The translations under genes were made by a program, and so were the position numbers. The notes beneath the pieces are model-generated. The model ran no database searches, had not been told where the DNA came from, and worked only from the letters and a program-made list of their open reading frames with translations. From contig JAHFAP010000166.1 in NCBI GenBank assembly GCA_023250495.1, positions 1-5,039 on the forward strand: 5,039 bases of DNA, read 5' to 3'. Shown piece by piece: positions 1-3,570 of this stretch; position 1 is the first letter of the stretch; each line of letters starts with the position of its first letter. The stretch is from Deltaproteobacteria bacterium. Its GTDB lineage: Bacteria > Desulfobacterota > Binatia > UBA9968.

Positions 1-145
1 CACGCGGGTTTAACTCCCCGCAGCAGTGACAAATCCAATAGTCCGAGTCACTCTTGTCCAAATTAAGGTTTAGCAGTTGAGCCTCCTTGGCTTATAGTCT
101 GGAAGCTCTAGCAAAGTCAAAATGATAAAATAATAGGAATTTCAT
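1..145 (-). pseudogene. Possible broken or partial small gene with a CxxCG zinc-ribbon-like motif
   Basis: Read on the minus strand, an ATG at 145-143 opens 17 sense codons, then an in-frame TAA at 94-92. The same frame continues open for 30 more codons to the window edge. The second part reads like real protein: it ends with a Trp-Ile-Cys-His-Cys-Cys-Gly-Glu-Leu-Asn-Pro run, which resembles the first knuckle of a WxCxxCGxxNP zinc ribbon. A CAA to TAA change would explain the stop. Alternatively the gene begins after the stop: an AAGGAGG at 88-82 lies 5 bases before a CTG codon at 76-74 and further from a TTG at 61-59. Only the N-terminal part is in the window, so neither function nor intactness can be decided. 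Confidence 0.3.
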
Positions 146-257
146 AGCCACCAAGAACCCAAAAGTCCTCGAGACAGTCACTCGTCAGCCCGCCGCCGAG
201 AGCCCTGCGGAGCACTCGGACGCGCAAACCGGCTGCCCGTCGCTCGTTTCGGGGCCG

Positions 258-287
258 ACAATATCCGATAACGGGCTGTTATGTCAA
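258..287 (-). promoter_or_regulatory. Possible sigma70-type promoter reading left
   Basis: On the minus strand a perfect TTGACA (287-282) is followed after 18 bases by TATTGT (263-258), which matches TATAAT at 4 of 6 positions. It would drive transcription toward the left-edge fragment, whose ATG is over 110 bases downstream. The -10 is weak, and the -35 overlaps an inverted repeat that has another possible explanation, so this is tentative. Confidence 0.25.
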
Positions 288-289
288 CG
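261..289. other. dif-like or hairpin sequence
   Basis: ATAAC (268-272) and GTTAT (278-282) form an inverted repeat around a 5-base centre. Seen more widely, two 11-base arms flank a 7-base centre: ATATCCGATAA and TTATGTCAACG. The right arm shares 8 of 11 bases with the XerD half of dif (TTATGTTAAAT). The left arm shares only the terminal ATAA and one other base with the XerC half. This may be a tyrosine-recombinase core site or simply a short hairpin. No recombinase gene is in the window. Confidence 0.25.
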
Positions 290-292
290 TGA

Positions 293-481
293 TCTCGGTT
301 TTCAGGCAGGGCTGGACACTGGCTCCAACCGGGGCAATGGAGAGGGTTTTTACATCAGCTGGCTGTACGAAAGATCCAAGGTGATCTCTCCTCTCGCGGG
401 GTCGCTATCCGCCGGGGCATGAGCCTCTTCCCACAGGCCCAGGAGTTGAAGAATTTTCTTGATGACCCCGAAGCGGGATAA
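293..481 (+). pseudogene. Possible gene remnant (C-terminal-like open frame)
   Basis: The frame is open from after a TGA at 290-292 to a TAA at 479-481. Its last 40 or so codons read like an ordinary soluble protein, with alternating charged and hydrophobic residues: QLAVRKIQGDLSSRGVAIRR, then GMSLFPQAQELKNFLDDPEA. The only ATG (419-421) would give a 20-aa peptide with no good ribosome binding site. A decayed gene whose 5' part is lost is possible, but a chance open frame cannot be excluded, because the minus strand is also open over part of this stretch. No family was recognised. Confidence 0.2.
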
Positions 482-530
482 AGGGTTGTTCGGGAGTCTT
501 TTACGGCGGGAAAGCCATCCATGCGACCTG

Positions 531-552
531 CTTGCGCGTACACGCAGGCAAG
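531..552. repeat. Small hairpin related to the copy B hairpin
   Basis: CTTGC (531-535) pairs with GCAAG (548-552), and GCG and CGC pair inside around a short loop with a two-base bulge. The upstream 12 bases CCTGCTTGCGCG (527-538) are identical to 1241-1252 inside the copy B hairpin. This links the two repeat regions. Confidence 0.45.
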
Positions 553-596
553 TAGAAGCGGGGAGTCATGTCACGCCGTCCTCGCATTCTGCCCGT

Positions 597-688
597 GGAT
601 CTCCAAGAAGCCACCGGCGAGCCGGGCATCCGCGTTGGCAAATATTGTCTGGTGATCGATCAGTGGCATCTGCCTTTATGGCCGCGGG
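597..688 (+). repeat. Diverged direct repeat, copy A
   Basis: Two blocks match copy B (1201-1346) in the same order and orientation: 597-613 against 1201-1217, and 627-688 against 1285-1346. In the second block 55 of 62 bases are identical with no gaps. Read as codons, six of the seven differences are non-synonymous, giving five amino-acid changes. The repeat is therefore probably not protein-coding. Copy A lacks the ~55-base hairpin segment that separates the blocks in copy B. The element class was not recognised; a degenerate miniature element or a duplicated noncoding segment would fit. Confidence 0.7.
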
Positions 689-702
689 CCTGCGTCCGCA
701 AT

Positions 703-813
703 CTACTGACCGACGCGCTGCCTCTCAGCCTTGCGCCTAAAGTAGTCGCGCTTGAGGAGTCGAGAGCGAATCCTTTTCATGCGCTTTAAATTGCGCCTGG
801 CATTCTGCTTCAT
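703..813 (-). CDS. Very basic 36-aa protein overlapping the antitoxin-like gene
   Basis: The ATG at 813-811 overlaps the TGA (812-810) of the upstream 66-aa gene in an ATGA arrangement, typical of translationally coupled genes. AAAGGAG (827-821) lies 7 bases before the ATG, inside the last codons of the upstream gene. The product has 16 Lys or Arg residues in 36 and no clear domain. Nucleic-acid binding is suggested by charge alone. It ends 15 bases before the end of repeat copy A, so it may be the stump of a longer second gene of a two-gene unit that the repeat has cut, or a genuine tiny protein. It does not resemble the start of RelE, HigB or VapC toxins. Confidence 0.45.
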   Translation of the reverse strand: MKQNARRNLKRMKRIRSRLLKRDYFRRKAERQRVGQ

Positions 814-1010
814 ACTAGTGCTCCTTTCATTAGCCACTTCTCTATCCGCCGTTCCACTGCTTTGTGGCTAAGCGTTCGTCGGGACTTGAGGTCGCGGAGG
901 GCACGCTCTGCTTTTTCACGAACGTAGAGATGGTACTGGATATCTTCAAGATAGCATCTTCCGGGAGTTGCTGGATCAACTCCATAGCTTCTCGACTTTG
1001 CCTTGCTCAT
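810..1010 (-). CDS. Antitoxin-like small protein (66 aa)
   Basis: The ATG at 1010-1008 has GGAG (1020-1017) 6 bases upstream and a good sigma70-type promoter just before that, so the start is well defined. The protein is short, charged and probably helical. Residues 20-60 run YLEDIQYHLYVREKAERALR then a stretch ending in HKAVERRIEKWL. The C-terminal pattern GLxDxxxGRxxSHEEVxxRxxKW is common in Phd-, RelB- and ParD-type antitoxins and their orphan relatives; here the glycines are replaced. Such proteins bind a partner toxin and their own promoter. The next ORF overlaps by 4 bases, but it is not a recognisable toxin. Gene call fairly sure; antitoxin role inferred from length, pattern and operon form only. 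Confidence 0.6.
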   Translation of the reverse strand: MSKAKSRSYGVDPATPGRCYLEDIQYHLYVREKAERALRDLKSRRTLSHKAVERRIEKWLMKGALV

Positions 1011-1039
1011 AGTCGGCTCCGAACACGATCTGGACTGCC

Positions 1040-1068
1040 AGTATACAGCTACAAAGAAAGCTTGCCAA
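1040..1068 (-). promoter_or_regulatory. Sigma70-type promoter of the antitoxin-like gene
   Basis: On the minus strand TTGGCA (1068-1063), a 17-base spacer and TATACT (1045-1040) match the sigma70 consensus at 5 of 6 positions in each hexamer. The predicted start of transcription, near 1033, gives a leader of about 22 bases that contains the GGAG ribosome binding site of the gene starting at 1010. A second, perfect TATAAT on the same strand lies upstream at 1078-1073, but its -35 position is poor. Confidence 0.65.
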
Positions 1069-1100
1069 TCTGATTATACCGTGTCGCGGTGTTACTCGCA

Positions 1101-1118
1101 TTTCCGGAATTCCGGAAA
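1101..1118. promoter_or_regulatory. 18-bp perfect palindrome, possible operator
   Basis: TTTCCGGAATTCCGGAAA is its own reverse complement over all 18 bases and contains two adjacent copies of the palindrome TTCCGGAA. It lies 33 bases upstream of the -35 of the antitoxin-like gene and touches the -35 position of the alternative promoter whose -10 is TATAAT (1078-1073). A dimeric repressor or activator site is the simplest reading. Autoregulation by the antitoxin-like protein is possible but not shown. Confidence 0.45.
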
Positions 1119-1144
1119 GGTAGAATTGAGGATTGTATAGAGTG

Positions 1145-1158
1145 AAAGGTCTGACCCC
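1145..1158. repeat. Short GGGGTCAGACC motif, REP-like fragment
   Basis: Read on the minus strand this is GGGGTCAGACCTTT. Its first 12 bases match the plus strand at 3571-3582 (GGGGTCAAATCT) at 10 positions. GGGGTCA-type ends are, from memory, common beside IS200-like REP-associated transposases in environmental bacteria. No transposase is present here, so this would be a relic at most. Confidence 0.3.
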
Positions 1159-1200
1159 CTGCACGTCTACTGCCTTTCGGACCTACTCAGGCCAGGCGGG

Positions 1201-1346
1201 GGATCTGCAAGAAGCCAGGAGCGAGCCTGCCTGTGCGAGGCCTGCTTGCGCGCCGTGCACAGGGAAGCACGCAGACAGGCCCGCCATCCGCGTTGCCGAA
1301 TATTGTCCGGTGATTAGTCAGTGGCATCTGCTTTTATGGCCGCGGG
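1201..1346 (+). repeat. Diverged direct repeat, copy B (with internal hairpin)
   Basis: This partner of copy A (597-688) lies about 600-660 bases further right and in the same orientation. It contains the two conserved blocks 1201-1217 and 1285-1346, with about 55 extra bases between them that form a GC-rich hairpin. Copies A and B flank the antitoxin-like unit. Confidence 0.7.
1225..1280. repeat. GC-rich hairpin inside repeat copy B
   Basis: GCCTGCCTGTGCG (1225-1237) can pair with CGCAGACAGGC (1270-1280) with one mismatch and a two-base bulge. GTGC (1256-1259) and GCAC (1267-1270) can pair inside in an alternative fold. The segment looks like a palindromic insert within the repeat. It has no T-run after it, so it is not called a terminator. 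Confidence 0.45.
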
Positions 1347-1378
1347 GAGATAGACAGCGCTCCGAGGTCATGCTGTGG

Positions 1379-1386
1379 GTTATGTG
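1379..1386 (+). repeat. Box bordering the AT-rich ClpP-like segment, distal end
   Basis: GTTATGTG here is the exact inverse of CACATAAC at 2097-2104. Together they enclose the AT-rich ClpP-like segment of about 726 bases. On the minus strand it reads CACATAAC, followed by a 3-base spacer as at the sites starting at 2887 and 2367. No matching second arm was found further left, so the attC-like site here would be a half site. Confidence 0.4.
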
Positions 1387-1469
1387 AAAAGACATCCCGA
1401 CCTCAAATTTCCGCAGAAAAGTTTCGCGTCCCCTTTTCCGTCTGCCTCTCGGTATAAATAATGTGCGTC

Positions 1470-2039
1470 TCATACAAAAGACATTGCTAAATGAACAACA
1501 CCATGAGGAACAGCAGGAGTTTTAATTTCATGTATAACTTCTTTAGTAAGAGCAAAATTTACGTCCTTACCCTCACCTTGTTGGAAGAAGTCTTTAAGTT
1601 CTGCCGTTGTCAGTTTAGAATTCTTGCTGATGGTGTCTGCCATTCTTGTTTCCATTCCATCAAGGCGGCTAAGATTTTCTTTAAGAATTGTCCTGCCATA
1701 GCCCCCAGCAGTAAAATTCATTACGATTCCATGGTAGAGAAAAGAGGCATTTGGGGCAGCATATCTTTTTTGACCGCCCATAAAAATAACATTGGCAATA
1801 GAATCTATTGTCCCAATGTTGTGCATGGAGATTGCAATTTTACTTTGCAGAGAAACCAAAAAGTTGTAGAGAGTAAACCCAGAATCAACGTCCCCGCCAT
1901 TAGAGGAAATGAAATAATAAATTTCCGTTGGGTCATGCTGTTTAATTGCGTCAACTGTGAAATGAATGAACTTGTTGACTTTTGTTGGGTCTATGCTGTC
2001 GAAAAAGTTAATGTAAACTGTTTTCTGAGGATCTGGCAT
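1470..2039 (-). CDS. ClpP-like serine protease (Clp/crotonase-fold), 189 aa
   Basis: The protein has the ClpP core. An early strand-turn with residues SSNGGDVDSGFTLYN (45-59) matches the IxSxGGxxxxGxxIYd segment. GTIDSIANVIFMGG (76-89) carries the likely nucleophile Ser80. KRYAAPNASFLYH (91-103) supplies His103. GKDVNFALTKEVIHEI (157-172) supplies Asp159, where ClpP has its catalytic Asp. A complete Ser-His-Asp triad is therefore visible. The region around Ser80 is not the usual GxAASMG. The length is close to ClpP (about 195-205 aa), with no signal peptide and no clear membrane segment. ClpP normally degrades unfolded proteins in the cytoplasm with a ClpX/ClpA-type unfoldase; no such partner is here, so a stand-alone or protein-processing role is possible. 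The gene is much AT-richer than its neighbours, which suggests transfer. Confidence 0.85.
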   Translation of the reverse strand: MPDPQKTVYINFFDSIDPTKVNKFIHFTVDAIKQHDPTEIYYFISSNGGDVDSGFTLYNFLVSLQSKIAISMHNIGTIDSIANVIFMGGQKRYAAPNASFLYHGIVMNFTAGGYGRTILKENLSRLDGMETRMADTISKNSKLTTAELKDFFQQGEGKDVNFALTKEVIHEIKTPAVPHGVVHLAMSFV

Positions 2040-2046
2040 TTATGGT

Positions 2047-2053
2047 CTCCTTT
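2047..2053 (-). promoter_or_regulatory. Ribosome binding site of the ClpP-like gene
   Basis: On the minus strand AAAGGAG (2053-2047) stands 7 bases before the ATG at 2039-2037 and fixes that start. The leader between the box at 2104-2098 and the gene is about 58 bases and AT-rich. It contains CATACT and TAAAAT, but no clear -35/-10 pair. Confidence 0.75.
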
Positions 2054-2096
2054 ATTTTAGATTTTATGCTTCAATCCAGTATGCGCTATTTTTTGA

Positions 2097-2104
2097 CACA
2101 TAAC
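2097..2104 (+). repeat. Box bordering the AT-rich ClpP-like segment, proximal end
   Basis: CACATAAC on the plus strand reads GTTATGTG on the minus strand, the exact inverse of 1379-1386. On the minus strand the following bases are TCAAAAA, compared with AAAAGAC inside the other end. The AT-rich composition begins at this point, so it looks like a real insertion or cassette boundary. Confidence 0.45.
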
Positions 2105-2236
2105 GCCGCGCGGGATGAGCCGGTAGGGCGCGCATGTGCGATAGCGCGAGAGAGGCCTGGTCGGCTCCAGCCCGCAGATAGGCGGCGCGCGAGCGACGCC
2201 TAGCGGCGGGAGCTGTGATCCCGCGCGGCGATAAGC
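2098..2236 (-). other. Long inverted repeat with 12-bp perfect arms, attC-like
   Basis: GCCGCGCGGGAT (2105-2116) and ATCCCGCGCGGC (2218-2229) are perfect inverse copies. Just outside them are ACATAAC (2098-2104) and GATAAGC (2230-2236). In the minus-strand direction these read GCTTATC and GTTATGT, each close to an attC outer box. The total length of 139 bases is within the range known for long attC sites such as Vibrio repeats. It lies directly before the ClpP-like segment and could be its upstream recombination site. Confidence 0.4.
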
Positions 2237-2367
2237 GGATGGGCGATGCCCAAGCGAGCGACCATTCCACCGAAACCATGCGTCTCAATCCTGTTGAATA
2301 CGTTTCCATCGTCACTGCTGTTTCATCACCGGCGTCGCGAGCGGTCCGCTGCATCGCGGGGTTATAC
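2230..2367 (-). other. Putative attC-like site after the GIY-YIG gene
   Basis: In the minus direction GTATAAC (2367-2361) starts 6 bases after the GIY-YIG stop codon. A 3-base spacer and then GCGATGC (2357-2351 as read on the minus strand) follow. The inverse copy is at 2243-2249, 6 bases from the box GCTTATC (2236-2230). A further 5-bp pair, GCGAC (2258-2262) with GTCGC (2334-2338), lies inside. The 6-base and 3-base spacers repeat the asymmetry of the site at 2803-2887. It shares its last box with the neighbouring inverted repeat, which is odd. No gene was found inside; the open frame across 2064-2423 looks like a translation of these sites. Confidence 0.35.
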
Positions 2368-2373
2368 GTCGAC

Positions 2374-2799
2374 TCACGACCTCTCATCGCGAAACACCCT
2401 TCTCCGGCCGGGCCATGAGCCACGGCACGCGACAGTGAAGTCAGGTCGCGAGATACGCGACACGCGACTTTGGATGTTGCCCCAGGGCTGAACCTGTTGA
2501 ATCAAGAGACTCTCGATGTCGCACAGCAGTTCATGGGTCATCCGGTGTCGACGAGGGAGGGCGATCTCGCCAAGAAGGGGAGCGTGCGTCCGAATGCCTC
2601 TCTGTTTTTCGAGGTCGTCCCAGAAGTCGTACTTGCCCGAACGATTCCATCTGGCACGGACGGTCACACCCCAAGCCTTCCCGATATAGAGAACCTCGCG
2701 CGTCCTCGGCGCCAAATACGCGTAGAGACACCTGATCTGACTCCAGCCGGCGTCATCGGGCTTGAGGAACCGCCAGTGCACGTACGCGTCTGCGATCAC
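2374..2799 (-). CDS. GIY-YIG nuclease-domain protein, 141 aa
   Basis: The protein is one GIY-YIG-like domain with short extensions. CLYAYLAPR (24-32) stands for the GIY strand. VLYIGKAW (36-43) is the YIG strand. TVRARWNRSGK (46-56) carries the arginines (48, 50) expected in the helix after YIG. HELLCDIESLLI (89-100) carries the conserved metal-binding Glu (96). QPWGN (104-108) holds the late Asn. All key positions are present, so it may cut DNA or RNA, but the target is unknown. Stand-alone domains of this size exist in many environmental bacteria without known function. The start is GTG (2799-2797), only 3 bases after the attC-like box GTTATAC (2809-2803), with no Shine-Dalgarno sequence. 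GTG at 2781 is the alternative, and a TAG at 2829-2827 limits any longer start. The stop is 6 bases before the next box. Confidence 0.75.
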   Translation of the reverse strand: MIADAYVHWRFLKPDDAGWSQIRCLYAYLAPRTREVLYIGKAWGVTVRARWNRSGKYDFWDDLEKQRGIRTHAPLLGEIALPRRHRMTHELLCDIESLLIQQVQPWGNIQSRVSRISRPDFTVACRGSWPGRRRVFRDERS

Positions 2800-2802
2800 G
2801 AC

Positions 2803-2887
2803 GTATAACGCGATGCCGCTGAGCCGCTATCAAAGAAATAATAATCCATCACCAAACTTCGTTGCCGGCTCCAGCGGCGGGTTAGCC
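2803..2887 (-). other. attC-like recombination site between the 134-aa and GIY-YIG genes
   Basis: Arms CCGCTGAGCCG (2816-2826) and CGGCTCCAGCGG (2866-2877) pair over 11 bp with a single extrahelical C at 2871. This is the classic attC form, in which one arm has one extra base. Outer boxes are GTATAAC (2803-2809) and GTTAGCC (2881-2887), pairing at 5 of 7 positions. On the minus strand these read GGCTAAC and GTTATAC. The preceding gene stops at 2894, 6 bases before the first box, and the next gene begins 3 bases after the second. The length of 85 bases is normal for attC. Neither box is a perfect GTTRRRY/RYYYAAC, which holds confidence down. Confidence 0.55.
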
Positions 2888-2893
2888 ATCGCT

Positions 2894-3298
2894 TTAGCCG
2901 CCACCCTTCGTTGAAAATGGCGTCTGGTTGAACAAAGACTCTACCGACACCTGCTGACCGCTGCTCACGTGATGTCCAAAACCCTTAAATGGACCTGCGA
3001 AGTACACCTGTCTTTCGGAGGACATCGCGAAGACGAATTGGTAGTTCTTCGTCAACGCGCCGTCCGCGCGGGCGACCACCAACTCGCCTCCCACCGTAAA
3101 CCCTTGCGGCAAACACTGACCAGAGGTGTAGCCGCTCACATAATACGATGAGACGCCTGGCATCCCTTGCAGGCGCTCTGGCAGCTCACTCGTTGCCATC
3201 GGGTATACAACCCCGGGCGAGTTCGTCACGGTTGTAAGGACGTGTGCGGCCGCGGAATCCACCGTGTGCCACTTCAGAGGTTTGGCGCGATCGACCAT
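2894..3298 (-). CDS. Hypothetical protein, 134 aa (cassette-type)
   Basis: No family was recognised. The sequence is rich in Gly, Ser and Val and reads like a small beta-rich soluble domain: TVGGELVVARADG (68-80), YQFVFAMSSERQVYFAGPF (86-104), then a Gly-rich tail GGG. There is one cysteine (Cys62) and no membrane segment. The start is ATG at 3298-3296, 3 bases after the attC-like box at 3302-3308, with no ribosome binding site nearby. GGAG at 3329-3326, in the loop of the upstream site, is too far away unless a CTG at 3319-3317 is used. The stop is TAA at 2896-2894, 6 bases before the next attC-like box. The gene keeps a full frame with protein-like composition between two such sites, which supports it as real. 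Confidence 0.55.
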   Translation of the reverse strand: MVDRAKPLKWHTVDSAAAHVLTTVTNSPGVVYPMATSELPERLQGMPGVSSYYVSGYTSGQCLPQGFTVGGELVVARADGALTKNYQFVFAMSSERQVYFAGPFKGFGHHVSSGQQVSVESLFNQTPFSTKGGG

Positions 3299-3301
3299 GA
3301 T

Positions 3302-3358
3302 GGCTATCGCAAGGCTCAGCCGTCGCTCCTAGCAATCGGCCTGAAGCGCAAGTTAGGT
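3302..3358 (-). other. attC-like recombination site between the 70-aa and 134-aa genes
   Basis: The site is 57 bases, the smallest size usual for attC. On the minus strand it reads box ACCTAAC (a full RYYYAAC match), 6-base spacer, arm TTCAGGCCG, a 14-base loop, arm CGGCTGAG, 6-base spacer and box GATAGCC. The arms pair over 7 bp (plus-strand 3316-3322 with 3337-3339 and 3341-3344), leaving one extrahelical base at 3340 in the arm nearer the stop codon, as at 2803-2887. The TAA stop of the 70-aa ORF (3355-3353) lies within the first box. The second box has A where GTT is expected, so the site may be degenerate. Confidence 0.55.
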
Positions 3359-3565
3359 GGCGCGGCGCAAACTAAGGTAGTCAAACAAATCAATCGCAAC
3401 AACTATAATCCAACCGACTGCTGTAACGGCCCAGCTAACCCACCCATATAAGGAACCTTTAGCCCAATCGAGAACTTGATCAAAGCGAGCAACGGTCGGT
3501 GTGCGCCTACCATCGGCAACGTAAGCTATCGTCGTCCCAACATCTGACTCTGACCCAATACGCAA
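3353..3565 (-). CDS. Hypothetical small membrane protein, 70 aa
   Basis: No family was recognised. Residues about 40-60 (YGWVSWAVTAVGWIIVVAID) form one probable transmembrane helix, preceded by a charged region and followed by a short Arg-containing tail. Codon use looks like a real gene. The start is uncertain: TTG at 3565-3563 is the only candidate in the open part, no ribosome binding site is seen, and a TGA lies 4 codons upstream. The frame begins right beside a GGGGTCA motif (3571-3577), so the true 5' end may have been lost to an insertion. The stop lies inside the attC-like box at 3352-3358, as in many gene cassettes. Confidence 0.45.
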   Translation of the reverse strand: MRIGSESDVGTTIAYVADGRRTPTVARFDQVLDWAKGSLYGWVSWAVTAVGWIIVVAIDLFDYLSLRRAT

Positions 3566-3570
3566 ACAAA

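Larger units (their letters stand above)
146..702. other. Gene-poor stretch between the left-edge fragment and the antitoxin-like unit
   Basis: No convincing intact gene is seen here. The stretch changes from AT-rich (before about 170) to GC-rich. It holds a hairpin or dif-like sequence (261-289), a promoter-like pair on the minus strand (258-287), a short protein-like open frame on the plus strand (293-481), a small hairpin (531-552) and copy A of a diverged direct repeat (597-688). The open frames across 459-789 are explained by the repeat and do not behave as coding sequence when compared with copy B. Confidence 0.5.
1069..1469. other. Repeat-rich stretch without a gene
   Basis: No gene is supported here. 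The stretch holds an 18-bp palindrome (1101-1118), a short GGTCTGACCCC motif (1145-1158), repeat copy B with its hairpin (1201-1346), the GTTATGTG box that borders the AT-rich segment (1379-1386) and a weak inverted repeat, GAAAAG (1416-1421) with CTTTTC (1433-1438). That repeat lies downstream of the ClpP-like gene and has no T-tract convincing enough to call a terminator. The open frame at 1133-1387 is a translation of the repeat. Confidence 0.5.

Noticed and set aside
355..543. 62-aa minus-strand open frame
   Set aside because: It has no ribosome binding site, and its translation is not protein-like; the plus-strand frame over the same bases reads slightly better, but even that is doubtful.
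459..789. Two plus-strand open frames across repeat copy A
   Set aside because: The matching block in copy B shows mostly amino-acid-changing differences, so the frame is not under protein selection, and there is no good ribosome binding site.
976..1164. 62-aa minus-strand open frame upstream of the antitoxin-like gene
   Set aside because: It covers the promoter and palindrome and overlaps the start of the better supported 66-aa gene in another frame.
1133..1387. 84-aa plus-strand open frame across repeat copy B
   Set aside because: It is a translation of the repeat and its hairpin, without support as a protein.
1416..1438. Terminator of the ClpP-like gene
   Set aside because: The stem GAAAAG/CTTTTC is short and AT-rich, and no T-run follows on the minus strand.
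1491..2060. Long plus-strand open frame opposite the ClpP-like gene
   Set aside because: It has the same length as the real gene only because of the mirror frame. Its translation has no recognisable domain, while the minus strand shows a full protease triad and a strong ribosome binding site.
2093..2121. TTGACA on the plus strand as a promoter
   Set aside because: No -10 element lies at a fitting distance, and there is no plus-strand gene for it to drive.
2064..2423. 119-aa minus-strand open frame
   Set aside because: It overlaps the GIY-YIG 3' end and runs through both attC-like structures. Its Arg/Ala-rich translation, with an NPAMQRTAR run, resembles spurious proteins translated from recombination sites.
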